From the NCBI GenBank assembly GCA_028279985.1, contig JANQMR010000037.1, forward strand, positions 186,001 to 250,000: DNA of 64,000 nt, in the 5' to 3' direction. The notes beneath the pieces are model-generated. The model did not search any database. It saw only the letters and a program-made list of their open reading frames with translations, and was not told where the DNA came from. The stretch is from Woeseiaceae bacterium (lineage in GTDB: Bacteria > Pseudomonadota > Gammaproteobacteria > Steroidobacterales > Woeseiaceae). Positions within the stretch are counted from its first letter, which is position 1, and each line of letters starts with the position of its first letter. The position numbers and the translations under genes were made by a program. This document shows, piece after piece, positions 26,071 to 34,139 of the stretch.

Positions 26071-26086
26071 TTTTCAATTATGAAAT
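26071..26086. promoter_or_regulatory. Operator-like palindrome upstream of the dehydratase operon
   Basis: TTTTCAATTATGAAAT repeats the TTTTCA-N4-TGAAA core found at 25004-25019. It is 47 bp before the dehydratase start and 68 bp before the divergent iclR start, so one bound regulator could affect both. TTGCAAATATAC at about 26091-26102 is the complement-type match of the GTATWTGCAA motif near 24953. Confidence 0.5.
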
Positions 26087-26132
26087 AGTTTTGCAAATAT
26101 ACATAGCTTAGCAATCACATCAGGGGTTGGGT

Positions 26133-27461
26133 TTGAGCAACATAATAACCAGCATTCGTGCAATCGATATCCGTTTTCCAACATCCGAACAACTGGACGG
26201 CTCAGATGCGCTCAATAAGGATCCAGACTACTCGGCCGCATACCTAGAGCTTGAAACAGCGAAAGGCAAGCGCGGATTCAGCCTAATATTTACGATTGGT
26301 CGAGGCAACGATCTTTGCTGCCAGGCCGTCAAGAGCATGCAGCACTTGGTCGTTGGCAGATGCTTCGACGAGATAAAGTCGAACATCTCGGTGTTCTATG
26401 ACGAGCTTCGATCCGACAGCCAGTTGCGCTGGCTTGGGCCCGACAAGGGCATCATACACATGGCCGCAGGCGGAATCGTGAACGCGGTTTGGGATATGTG
26501 GGCTCGAGACGAAGGCAAGCCGGTATGGCGCTTGCTCGCCGACATGTCCCCCGAAGAGTTCGTTGATTGCCTGGATTTTCGTTACGTCAGCGATGTCCTG
26601 ACTCGAGACGAAGCACTGGAGATCGTGGCTGCCAACGCCGCGGCGAAAGAAGAGCGTATTCGGCATCTCGAAAACGCTGGATACCCCGCCTACACGACCT
26701 CCGCCGGTTGGTTAGGCTACAGCGACGAGAAGCTTAGGCGACTCTGCAAGGCGTCGGTGGACCAGGGATTCAAGCACATCAAACTCAAGGTCGGTGAATC
26801 GATTGAAGACGACGTTCGCCGCTGTGCGATCGCGCGGGAAACCATTGGACCTGACATCAAGTTGATGATTGATGCCAATCAGGTTTGGGAAGTTGATCAG
26901 GCGATCGAATGGCTGAAACACTTGCAGCCGTTTTCCCCCTGGTTCGTTGAGGAACCGACCAGCCCTGACGACATTCTCGGACACAAGAAGATTCGCCAAG
27001 CTATCGCGCCCATGCAAGTCGCTACCGGCGAACATTGTCAGAATCGCATTCTGTTCAAACAGTATATCGAGTCCGATGCTATAGATATTGTACAAATCGA
27101 CGCCTGCCGATTGGCCGGGATCAACGAGATTCTAACGGTCTATATGATTGCCGCGAAGTATGGAAAGCCCGTATACCCTCACGCTGGGGGTGTTGGTCTT
27201 TGCGAATATGTTCAACATTTATCGATGATCGACTACGTGCAGATTTCCGGTGAAATCGACAATCGCGTCATCGAGTTTGTCGATCATTTACATGAACACT
27301 TTGAAGACCCTTGCGTGGTCGTTGACGGCGCATATCAAGCGCCTTCCCAACCCGGATTCAGCATCAAGATGCACAATGCATCGATTGAACGATTTGCATA
27401 CCCGGATGGTGCGGAATGGCGGTCCCGTCTCCAATCGTCTCCGGCGGCTATCAACGTATAG
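26133..27461 (+). CDS. Enolase-superfamily sugar-acid dehydratase, L-fuconate/D-arabinonate type
   Basis: The product is 442 residues from TTG 26133, with AGGGG 6 nt upstream; an in-frame TTG at 26127 abuts the ribosome site and is less likely. Enolase-superfamily catalytic motifs are present: KHIKLKVGE (catalytic Lys), LMIDANQVW (metal Asp), VEEPTSPDD (metal Glu), VATGEHCQNR (metal Glu) and YPHAGGVGL (catalytic His). Length and N-terminal pattern match L-fuconate dehydratase, which gives 2-keto-3-deoxy-L-fuconate; D-arabinonate has the same configuration at the reacting carbons. First gene of the rightward operon. Confidence 0.87.
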   Translation: MSNIITSIRAIDIRFPTSEQLDGSDALNKDPDYSAAYLELETAKGKRGFSLIFTIGRGNDLCCQAVKSMQHLVVGRCFDEIKSNISVFYDELRSDSQLRWLGPDKGIIHMAAGGIVNAVWDMWARDEGKPVWRLLADMSPEEFVDCLDFRYVSDVLTRDEALEIVAANAAAKEERIRHLENAGYPAYTTSAGWLGYSDEKLRRLCKASVDQGFKHIKLKVGESIEDDVRRCAIARETIGPDIKLMIDANQVWEVDQAIEWLKHLQPFSPWFVEEPTSPDDILGHKKIRQAIAPMQVATGEHCQNRILFKQYIESDAIDIVQIDACRLAGINEILTVYMIAAKYGKPVYPHAGGVGLCEYVQHLSMIDYVQISGEIDNRVIEFVDHLHEHFEDPCVVVDGAYQAPSQPGFSIKMHNASIERFAYPDGAEWRSRLQSSPAAINV

Positions 27462-27470
27462 TGAACCGCC

Positions 27471-28517
27471 ATGAAGCTCGGGGAAACCAGAAGAATCGGC
27501 GCTACCAGGCTCAAGGTTGGTGCGCTCGGCTTCGGATGCGCCTCGATAGGGAATCTGTACCGCGAGGTTCCCGATGACGATGCCCGGAACTTGCTGGATG
27601 CTGCCTGGAGCAGCGGCTTTCGATACTTCGATACCGCACCGCACTACGGTCAAGGCCTAAGCGAGCGCAGGCTCGGCGATGCGCTCCGAGCTCAGCGGGG
27701 AAAAGATTATGTGCTGTCGACCAAAGTCGGTCGACTGCTGCGTCCCGCAGGATACGCGGACATGCGGCATGAATACGCGTCGCCGATGCCGTTTGATATC
27801 GAATACGACTATAGCTACTCAGGCATCATGCGGTCTTTTGAAGACAGCTTGCAGCGCCTCGGACTGGACCGTATAGACATACTCTATGTTCACGATATCG
27901 GCGCCTACACCCACGGCGACGAGAACAAGAAGCATTTCCCTGTCGCCATGCAGGAAGGCTACAAAGCCTTGGAGCGGTTGCGTTCGGAAGGAACGGTGAG
28001 CGCCATCGGCCTGGGCGTAAACGAGTATCAGGTTTGCGAAGATGCGCTGGAGTACGGTGACTGGGACTGCTTCTTATTGGCCGGCCGATACACGTTGCTG
28101 GAGCAGGAGGCTCTGCATACGTTCTTGCCCAAGTGTGTGGACCGCGGCTGTTCCGTCGTCATTGGCGGAGTCTACAACTCCGGCATTCTCGCGACCGGCG
28201 TATCGGGTGACGGACCATTGCACTATGACTACGGTCGGCCGCCCACACACATCGTGGAAAAAGTCGCAAAGCTCGAGTCGATCTGCAACGACTTCGGAGT
28301 CCCGCTTCCGGCAGCCGCTCTGCAGATTCCTTTCGCACACCCTGCGGTTGCCTGCGTACTGCTCGGGCTAGGGCACACCAGGCGAATTCAACAGTCTCTG
28401 GATCTGCTGGCGATCGAGATTCCAGCCGCATTCTGGGAAGCGCTACAAAGTAAGTCGTTGCTGGCAGAAGGCACGCCTGTACCGACAGCACCGAATGCGA
28501 CGGTAGAAAGCGCGTGA
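27471..28517 (+). CDS. Aldo-keto reductase, probable L-fucose/D-arabinose 1-dehydrogenase
   Basis: The product is 348 residues of the aldo/keto reductase barrel: YFDTAPHYGQGLSERRLG (catalytic Tyr), VLSTKVGRLL (catalytic Lys) and DILYVHDIG (catalytic His). This branch includes D-threo-aldose (L-fucose) dehydrogenases, which oxidise C1 of L-fucose and D-arabinose to the lactone. It follows the dehydratase by 9 bp, and its stop overlaps the GTG before the lactonase start. Pyridoxal dehydrogenase is a related alternative that the context disfavours. Confidence 0.82.
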   Translation: MKLGETRRIGATRLKVGALGFGCASIGNLYREVPDDDARNLLDAAWSSGFRYFDTAPHYGQGLSERRLGDALRAQRGKDYVLSTKVGRLLRPAGYADMRHEYASPMPFDIEYDYSYSGIMRSFEDSLQRLGLDRIDILYVHDIGAYTHGDENKKHFPVAMQEGYKALERLRSEGTVSAIGLGVNEYQVCEDALEYGDWDCFLLAGRYTLLEQEALHTFLPKCVDRGCSVVIGGVYNSGILATGVSGDGPLHYDYGRPPTHIVEKVAKLESICNDFGVPLPAAALQIPFAHPAVACVLLGLGHTRRIQQSLDLLAIEIPAAFWEALQSKSLLAEGTPVPTAPNATVESA

Positions 28518-28519
28518 CC

Positions 28520-29359
28520 ATGAGAATAGACAGCCATCAACACTTTTGGCGAGTCGATCGTGGGGACTACGGCTGGCTGACGCCGGCGTTGGGCGAACTC
28601 TATCGCGACTACTTGCCGGATGATCTGCGGCCCCTTCTGCAGCAAACCGGCGTTCAAAGATCGATACTGGTTCAAGCGGCGCCGACCGCCGAAGAAACAC
28701 ACTACATGCTCGGTCTCGCGGCAGCGAACGATTTTATCGCCGGCGTAGTCGGCTGGGTCGACATGGAGAACGAGCACGAGTCGCTGATGCAACTAGAGAT
28801 GTTGACGAACGACAAGAAGTTTCTCGGTATCCGACCGATGATCCAAGATATCGGGGATCCCGATTGGATGCTCCGGCCAGGACTCGATAGCACCTTCAGA
28901 AAGCTAATAGCCTTGGACTTCCGATTTGACGCGCTAGTCAAGCCCGAACACTTGACGAACCTGCTCGAGCTGTTGAAGCGATACCCTGCACTCGAGGTAG
29001 TGATCGACCATGGCGCCAAACCGAATATCGGCGCCTCCGAGTACGAACCGTGGGCCGGCGCCATGGCCAACATAGCCAGACAGACTAACGCTTACTGCAA
29101 ACTCTCCGGACTGATAACGGAAACCGACACTTCGCAGTCGTATGCCGACGTCTGGCGATATTGCGATCACTTGCTGGACAATTTCGGGCCCGACCGATTG
29201 ATGTGGGGAAGCGATTGGCCCGTACTCAATCTGCGGGGCAGCTACGTCGACTGGCATACCGAATTCGCGAATTGGCTCTCCCCGCTTTCCAGCGCCGAGC
29301 GCCGCTCGATACTCGGCGGAACGGCATCGGACTTCTACGCACTGGACTTGGATGCCTGA
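28520..29359 (+). CDS. Amidohydrolase-family sugar lactonase, L-fuconolactonase type
   Basis: The product is 279 residues from ATG 28520; a GTG at 28514 overlapping the previous stop could add two residues. COG3618 hallmarks are IDSHQHFWRVDRGDYGWL at the N-terminus, EVVIDHGAKP, AYCKLSGLITE and DRLMWGSDWPV. These enzymes open the 1,4- or 1,5-lactone of L-fuconate and related aldonates. It is co-transcribed with the dehydrogenase that makes the lactone and the dehydratase that uses the acid. Confidence 0.88.
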   Translation: MRIDSHQHFWRVDRGDYGWLTPALGELYRDYLPDDLRPLLQQTGVQRSILVQAAPTAEETHYMLGLAAANDFIAGVVGWVDMENEHESLMQLEMLTNDKKFLGIRPMIQDIGDPDWMLRPGLDSTFRKLIALDFRFDALVKPEHLTNLLELLKRYPALEVVIDHGAKPNIGASEYEPWAGAMANIARQTNAYCKLSGLITETDTSQSYADVWRYCDHLLDNFGPDRLMWGSDWPVLNLRGSYVDWHTEFANWLSPLSSAERRSILGGTASDFYALDLDA

Positions 29360-30494
29360 AGTGGAGCTACCGCTCGATACCGACGGTACCTGGCTGGGGA
29401 GGGTCGACCGTCCCGGTGTCGGCCCGTGCGTCGTCACCGTTAGAGGCAATCGTTTGCTCGACATAACGAGTGCCACGGCGCCGACTGCCAGAGACGTCAT
29501 GGAATTCTCCGACCCGGTCGGTCACGTCCGTGCGGCAGCAGGCGAAGATATCGGAAGCATCGAGGGAACCAGCCGCGGCTGGTCACCGCTAGCGCCTTGT
29601 GACCTTCAAGCCGTCAAGGCCTGTGGTGTCACATTCTGCGGCTCAATGGTCGAGCGGGTCATTGAAGAGCAAGCGGCTGGCGACGCCACCCGCGCCTCGG
29701 AGATCCGGCGGCGAATAGGCTCCCGTATCGGCGGTAGCCTCAGGAACGTCGAACCGGGCTCCAGTGAGGCTACGGCTGTCAAGCAAGCACTGATCGCGGA
29801 GGGGCTGTGGAGTCAGTACCTGGAAGTCGGCATCGGTCCGGATGCGGAAATTTTCTCGAAAGCACAGGTACTCTCGTCCGTCGGACATCGTGCCGACATC
29901 GGGATACACCCAAGCTCCGATTGGAACAATCCGGAGCCGGAGGTGGTGCTCGCCGTCGATTCCCGCGGACGGATCAAGGGAGCAACGCTGGGCAACGACG
30001 TTAATCTGCGTGACATAGAAGGCCGCTCCGCGCTATTGCTGTCGAAGGCCAAAGACAACAATGCAAGCTGCGCAATTGGTCCGATGATTCGCCTTTTCGA
30101 TGAGAACTTTTCGCTCAACGACATCCGCAACGCTGTCATTGAGTTACATGTCGTTGGCGAAGATGGATTCGAGCTAAGGGGCGAAAGCCGTATGGATCAG
30201 ATCAGCCGAGACCCTGCGGATCTCGTCGCCCAGACGATCGGCAGGCACCACCAGTACCCGGACGGCTTCATGCTGTTCTTGGGAACATTGTTTGCGCCCA
30301 CGCAGGATCGCGACGCTCCGGGACAGGGGTTCACCCACAAAATCGGCGATGTCGTAACAATCTCGTGCTCGAGCCTTGGATACCTGACAAACCGTGTTCA
30401 GCTATCCACGGAATGTCCCGAATGGACCTTCGGCGCATCCCACCTGATGAGAAACCTGGCATCGCGAGGTCTCTTGCACGGTAGCGAAATATGA
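29352..30494 (+). CDS. FAH-family 2-keto-3-deoxypentonate dehydratase, XylX-like
   Basis: The product is 380 residues, overlapping the lactonase by 8 nt. The C-terminal FAH-fold half has AQVLSSVGHRADIGIHPSSD, NNPEPEVVLAVDSRGRIKGA, TLGNDVNLRDIEGRSALLLS and DNNASCAIGPMIRLFD. Length and motifs match Caulobacter-type 2-keto-3-deoxy-D-xylonate dehydratase (XylX), which gives 2-oxoglutarate semialdehyde. D-arabinonate and D-xylonate yield the same 2-keto-3-deoxy-D-pentonate, so this enzyme would take the D-arabinose branch. It is distinct from the hydrolase at 17384. Confidence 0.8.
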   Translation: MPEVELPLDTDGTWLGRVDRPGVGPCVVTVRGNRLLDITSATAPTARDVMEFSDPVGHVRAAAGEDIGSIEGTSRGWSPLAPCDLQAVKACGVTFCGSMVERVIEEQAAGDATRASEIRRRIGSRIGGSLRNVEPGSSEATAVKQALIAEGLWSQYLEVGIGPDAEIFSKAQVLSSVGHRADIGIHPSSDWNNPEPEVVLAVDSRGRIKGATLGNDVNLRDIEGRSALLLSKAKDNNASCAIGPMIRLFDENFSLNDIRNAVIELHVVGEDGFELRGESRMDQISRDPADLVAQTIGRHHQYPDGFMLFLGTLFAPTQDRDAPGQGFTHKIGDVVTISCSSLGYLTNRVQLSTECPEWTFGASHLMRNLASRGLLHGSEI

Positions 30495-31999
30495 CTCTCA
30501 AGTTAACTGGTAAACACCTCGTAGCTGGAGAGTGGGTTGATGGACCGTCGACCTTCGTTTCGGAGCCTTCCGACGGAGAAGCACATCGTTTCTACGCCGG
30601 TACGAAACACATCGTCGACCAGGCAGCCATGGCCGCCGATGCGGCGTTCGAAACCTATCGGTCGATAAGCCATGTCGACCGTTCGGCATTCATTCGCCGA
30701 ATTGCCGACGAGATCGAGTCGCGTGCAGAAGTAATAAGCACGATCGGATCGCAGGAGACCGGACTACCCAGGGCACGACTCGAAGGAGAACGAGGCCGAA
30801 CGGTCAATCAGCTTCGACTGTTCGCCAGCCACATCGAAGACAACAAGTACTTGGACTTTAGGCATGATATTCAACTTCCGGACCGCAAGCCCGTTCCACG
30901 GCCCAGCTTACGACGATGGCAGGTGCCGGTCGGTCCGGTCGCGGTATTCGGTGCATCGAACTTCCCACTTGCTTTTTCGGTCGCAGGCGGCGATACGGCG
31001 AGCGCATTGGCCGCAGGATGCAGCGTTGTCGTCAAAGGCCACCCCGCTCATCCTGGTACCAGTGAAATCGTCGCGCAGGCGATCCACGCTGCGATATATA
31101 CTACCGGAGTGCCAGCCGGCGTGTTCTCGCTGGTTCAAGGCGGGTCGAACGAGATCGGTGAAGCCCTGGTCACCCATCCGCTAATTCAGGCAGTAGGATT
31201 CACCGGTTCCTTGAGGGGCGGACGTGCGCTTTTCGACTTGTGCGCGCGACGTCCTGTTCCGATTCCTTTCTTTGGGGAACTGGGCTCGGTGAATCCTGTG
31301 TTCATGTTGCCGGCCGCGCTTGGCGCCAGGGCCGAAACTCTCGGTGGCGAATGGGCCGAATCGCTGACTATGGGCGCAGGGCAGTTTTGTACAAATCCCG
31401 GCGTTGTCATAGCGCTGAAAGGCCAGAGTACCGAGCGGTTTGTCCTTGCCGCCAAGGAGCTACTGAAAGGCGTTAAGCGACAGGTCATGCTCACCAAAGA
31501 TATCGCTAAAGCGTATCGCGAAGGTATCGATCGGATCGAGTCACTCGGAGTCGCGACGAAGCTCTTGGGAACTGGATGCAATAGTCGTGAAGCGACGCCA
31601 TACCTCTACTCGGTCTCCGCAGCCGAGTGGTCGAAGAACCGAGAGTTGCGCGAGGAGGTATTTGGACCATTGGGTGTTGTCGTTGAAGCCAATAGCGAGT
31701 CGGAGATGATCGAGATCGCCGGCCGGTTGGAGGGACAGTTGACCTGCACGTTGCATCATGATCCTGACGACCGCGGCCTAACCCTTGAGTTGTTGCCGAT
31801 ACTGGAACGAAAAGCCGGGCGGTTGATTTCGAACGGCTTTCCGACAGGGGTTGAAGTGTGCGATGCGATGGTTCACGGCGGCCCCTATCCGGCATCTACG
31901 AATTTCGGGGCAACTTCAGTCGGCACGTTGGCAATCCGTCGATTCCTGCGCCCTGTTTGCTACCAGGGATTTCTAGCCGACATCGCCTGTCCGAAGTAA
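30491..31999 (+). CDS. 2-oxoglutarate semialdehyde dehydrogenase (NADP-type ALDH)
   Basis: The product is 502 residues, overlapping the previous stop by 4 nt (ATGA). It belongs to the aldehyde dehydrogenase class found with pentose and glucarate pathways: GPVAVFGASNFPLAFSVAGG, VVKGHPAHPGTSEIVAQAI, AVGFTGSLRGGRALFDL, the Glu motif FGELGSVNPVFMLP and the catalytic Cys in MGAGQFCTNPG. It oxidises 2-oxoglutarate semialdehyde to 2-oxoglutarate. Last gene of the rightward operon. Confidence 0.87.
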   Translation: MTLKLTGKHLVAGEWVDGPSTFVSEPSDGEAHRFYAGTKHIVDQAAMAADAAFETYRSISHVDRSAFIRRIADEIESRAEVISTIGSQETGLPRARLEGERGRTVNQLRLFASHIEDNKYLDFRHDIQLPDRKPVPRPSLRRWQVPVGPVAVFGASNFPLAFSVAGGDTASALAAGCSVVVKGHPAHPGTSEIVAQAIHAAIYTTGVPAGVFSLVQGGSNEIGEALVTHPLIQAVGFTGSLRGGRALFDLCARRPVPIPFFGELGSVNPVFMLPAALGARAETLGGEWAESLTMGAGQFCTNPGVVIALKGQSTERFVLAAKELLKGVKRQVMLTKDIAKAYREGIDRIESLGVATKLLGTGCNSREATPYLYSVSAAEWSKNRELREEVFGPLGVVVEANSESEMIEIAGRLEGQLTCTLHHDPDDRGLTLELLPILERKAGRLISNGFPTGVEVCDAMVHGGPYPASTNFGATSVGTLAIRRFLRPVCYQGFLADIACPK

Positions 32000-32029
32000 T
32001 CCCGGGCTTATGAGGCCGGTGCCGATGAA

Positions 32030-32737
32030 CTATCGGACTCTCGGGTCATCCCACTTGCATCCTCGCTCACGTGCGATCTGGAAGTAATTCGTCGTTATGT
32101 TTATGTGAAGGCCCTCTCTGACCATGCTGTATCCGATTTGATGCGATTTTGCCGGATATCTGAAAGAACGGACATGGTCAAGAACACCGTGCTCCAGAAG
32201 CTGACTGGAGCTATCGACGATGCGTGCATTCTTGACAGTGCCATCTTCGTCAACATCGAGTTCAAGGTCCACCCAACCAGTAACTCCCAGGCGTACGGCC
32301 TCTCTTGGAGGCACGTACTTCGCTCGACGGATGGGAAGCTGAGTCTGATAGAGCGACCGGTCCGGGCAGATGGACAGAATGGGGTGTAGCTCTCTGAGTG
32401 AAGCGACAGCCTCTTTCGGCGGTATTAGGCCAAAAACATCGACGGCGCCAACGGATCCATAGTGTTCCATCAGATACGAATCATGCGCGAGTCCAGCGCA
32501 AGCAGTCCTAAGGGCAACGCCGTCCATCGGCCTATCGGCATTATCGATGACGTGTGAGAACGCGCTAATCGAGTCTTTGAAGCCATGCTTCGGATCTCGT
32601 GCACTCAGGGCCAATTCCAGCAACTGAACCGCCACGTCATCCGGACACTCGAAGATCGATTCACTTGCGCTAGCGGTTACTGGCGACAGCACACAAATCG
32701 TAGCCACGCCCCAGATCAATGCAGGAAACGCTCTCAT
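32030..32737 (-). CDS. Exported protein with TonB C-terminal domain
   Basis: The product is 235 residues from ATG 32737 (a TTG two codons earlier is in frame). The N-terminus ALIWGVATICVLSPVTASAS is a signal peptide rather than the usual TonB membrane anchor plus Pro-rich linker. Residues about 140-225 match the TonB C-terminal domain: AKYVPPREAVRLGVTGWVDL, ELDVDEDGTVKNARIVDSS. Without an anchor it may be a soluble TonB-like periplasmic protein and not an energy transducer. The middle (about 25-130) is helical and unassigned. No ExbB/ExbD genes are adjacent. Confidence 0.7.
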   Translation of the reverse strand: MRAFPALIWGVATICVLSPVTASASESIFECPDDVAVQLLELALSARDPKHGFKDSISAFSHVIDNADRPMDGVALRTACAGLAHDSYLMEHYGSVGAVDVFGLIPPKEAVASLRELHPILSICPDRSLYQTQLPIRRAKYVPPREAVRLGVTGWVDLELDVDEDGTVKNARIVDSSSQLLEHGVLDHVRSFRYPAKSHQIGYSMVREGLHINITTNYFQIARERGCKWDDPRVR

Positions 32738-32954
32738 GAACAAAGTATACCAATTGGTCCCTGCGCGTTGGATTCGGCGAAGTTGGCCAGTAAGTCATCC
32801 ATTGCGGAACGAAGAGCTTTTCGTTAGTTGCCAAGACATGCAAAGACAGCCTCGGCGACTTGTTGGGGTCCACCGGCATTTTATGCATCAACACAAACGC
32901 GGTGTCGTGCCAATCCTTAGACGCGCGCCAGCTACACGGTTCTTCATCGCTCAC
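32670..32954 (-). pseudogene. Possible truncated partner gene of the AbiEi-like regulator
   Basis: The ATG at 32954 overlaps the end of the regulator gene, the usual spacing for a second gene of an operon. The frame gives 94 residues (starting MSDEEPCSWRASKDWHDTAF) and runs into the TonB-like gene, which it overlaps by 68 bp. In AbiE-type operons the second gene encodes a nucleotidyltransferase toxin of several hundred residues; none is present. The first about 30 residues may be real and the rest read-through after a deletion. I cannot name the family. Confidence 0.3.
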
Positions 32955-33966
32955 GAATGACCTCTAACAGATGCTCCGCGGCTTCTTCCCCACGTACGCC
33001 CGCGCGCTGAAGATCGACGTATACTCGTGGCCAAGGTGCCACTCTTAAGCCGTCGATCTCCTCGCCCAGGCGTCGGACAGCCACGGTTGGGAATGGCCGT
33101 AAAGTAAGTCGCCCGCCTTCTATGGGCTGAAAATCCGCTGCCTGGGCAATGGCTTCGAGACGGACAATCGACGTCGCATCAACATACACATCGGCACTTG
33201 ATACACCTGAGAGAAATGGCGCCATCATGCTGGCAGCAGCACCGCCAGTGACCACCCAATCAATTCCAGCGGCACGCCACCGCTCCCCAATAGCGATCAA
33301 CTCCGCAACGGGATCGCTCCACACTACGCCAACTTGCAAGCTGAGCGGTTCATCTACTGCTTGTGTTGCAGCGGCATAGCTGGCCAGGAAGGTATTCAAA
33401 TCCTCAATGTGTCGAGCAGAGCCCCTTCCACGTTTCGCCGCCGCTCGAAGCAACCCGAGATCCGTTAAGTAGCGCAGCGCTGCTGTACAACTTCCCGTAG
33501 ATAGCCCGGTAGCAGACTTGGTTTCAGCGACCGTCGCGGAAACCCCGCACAGCAGCGCTTCCGCTACCGCCATTACTGCCGGTGTCCAGCGATCCAGGTG
33601 CCCCCGGGGCCGTTTCGCGGGCGTCCCTGATCGAGACACGATCATCAGACCAATGGCAATTTCGGCCGCACCAGTCTCATCCACCCAGCCGATTCCGGCT
33701 TCGTCAAGTGCTGCCCGGGCACCGGGCGAGAGCTGCTGTGCCACCACGATGTCGGGAAACCGACCGGCGCTGTTAGCCAGCAAGCGGCGAATATCCCCAA
33801 GGTGCCCTTCGCCGGCCCATTTGATGGTCAAGGGCTGACCGTTCACGATCAGATCGACGCCCGTGTCGCTGGTTGGAATGGATACCTCAACGGAACGCGG
33901 CAAGACGGCCAAAACAGTCTGTTCCGCTCTACCGTGGGCTTGGTGACGTACCTGTAACTGACTCAT
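32944..33966 (-). CDS. AbiEi-like winged-helix regulator/antitoxin
   Basis: The product is 340 residues. An N-terminal domain (VDLIVNGQPLTIKWAGEGHL, PDIVVAQQLSPGARAALDEA, GWVDETGAAEIAIG) resembles regions seen before the helix-turn-helix of AbiEi-like proteins. A winged helix follows at about 135-190 (VAEALLCGVSATVAETKSAT, GSCTAALRYLTDLGLLRAAA). The C-terminal half (AAGIDWVVTGGAAASMMAPF) fits the AbiEi-type C-terminal fold. AbiEi antitoxins repress their own operon by binding inverted repeats, and a perfect 25-bp inverted repeat lies just upstream (33972-34034). Confidence 0.6.
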   Translation of the reverse strand: MSQLQVRHQAHGRAEQTVLAVLPRSVEVSIPTSDTGVDLIVNGQPLTIKWAGEGHLGDIRRLLANSAGRFPDIVVAQQLSPGARAALDEAGIGWVDETGAAEIAIGLMIVSRSGTPAKRPRGHLDRWTPAVMAVAEALLCGVSATVAETKSATGLSTGSCTAALRYLTDLGLLRAAAKRGRGSARHIEDLNTFLASYAAATQAVDEPLSLQVGVVWSDPVAELIAIGERWRAAGIDWVVTGGAAASMMAPFLSGVSSADVYVDATSIVRLEAIAQAADFQPIEGGRLTLRPFPTVAVRRLGEEIDGLRVAPWPRVYVDLQRAGVRGEEAAEHLLEVIRER

Positions 33967-33971
33967 GACTT

Positions 33972-34034
33972 AATACCTCAGTAAATCAGTATACCTCACT
34001 GTCACACTAAGGTATACTGATTTACTGAGGTATT
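33972..34034. promoter_or_regulatory. Perfect 25-bp inverted repeat between divergent regulators
   Basis: The left arm 33972-33996 begins AATACCTCAGTAAATCAGTA and the right arm 34010-34034 is its exact reverse complement, with a 13-bp spacer. It sits 5 bp upstream of the AbiEi-like ATG and 6 bp before a short ORF leading to the HigA-like gene. Size and placement fit an operator for the AbiEi-like protein that could silence both directions. Confidence 0.8.
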
Positions 34035-34040
34035 TGTTTC

Positions 34041-34139
34041 ATGTCTCGATTGGGCCGGATAACGGCGGATGTTGTCGTTTTTCGACTCGGTTGGCTGGAT
34101 GTAGGTAGCGCGGTGTTGATGATGACGGCCACTTTTTGA
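34041..34139 (+). CDS. Short ORF overlapping the higA-like start
   Basis: The 32-codon ORF runs from ATG 34041 to TGA 34137-34139 and overlaps the next ATG (TGATG). It occupies the place of a HigB toxin gene but has no HigB motifs. It may be a leader that couples translation of the antitoxin, or a scar of a deleted toxin gene. There is no direct evidence that it is translated. Confidence 0.25.
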   Translation: MSRLGRITADVVVFRLGWLDVGSAVLMMTATF

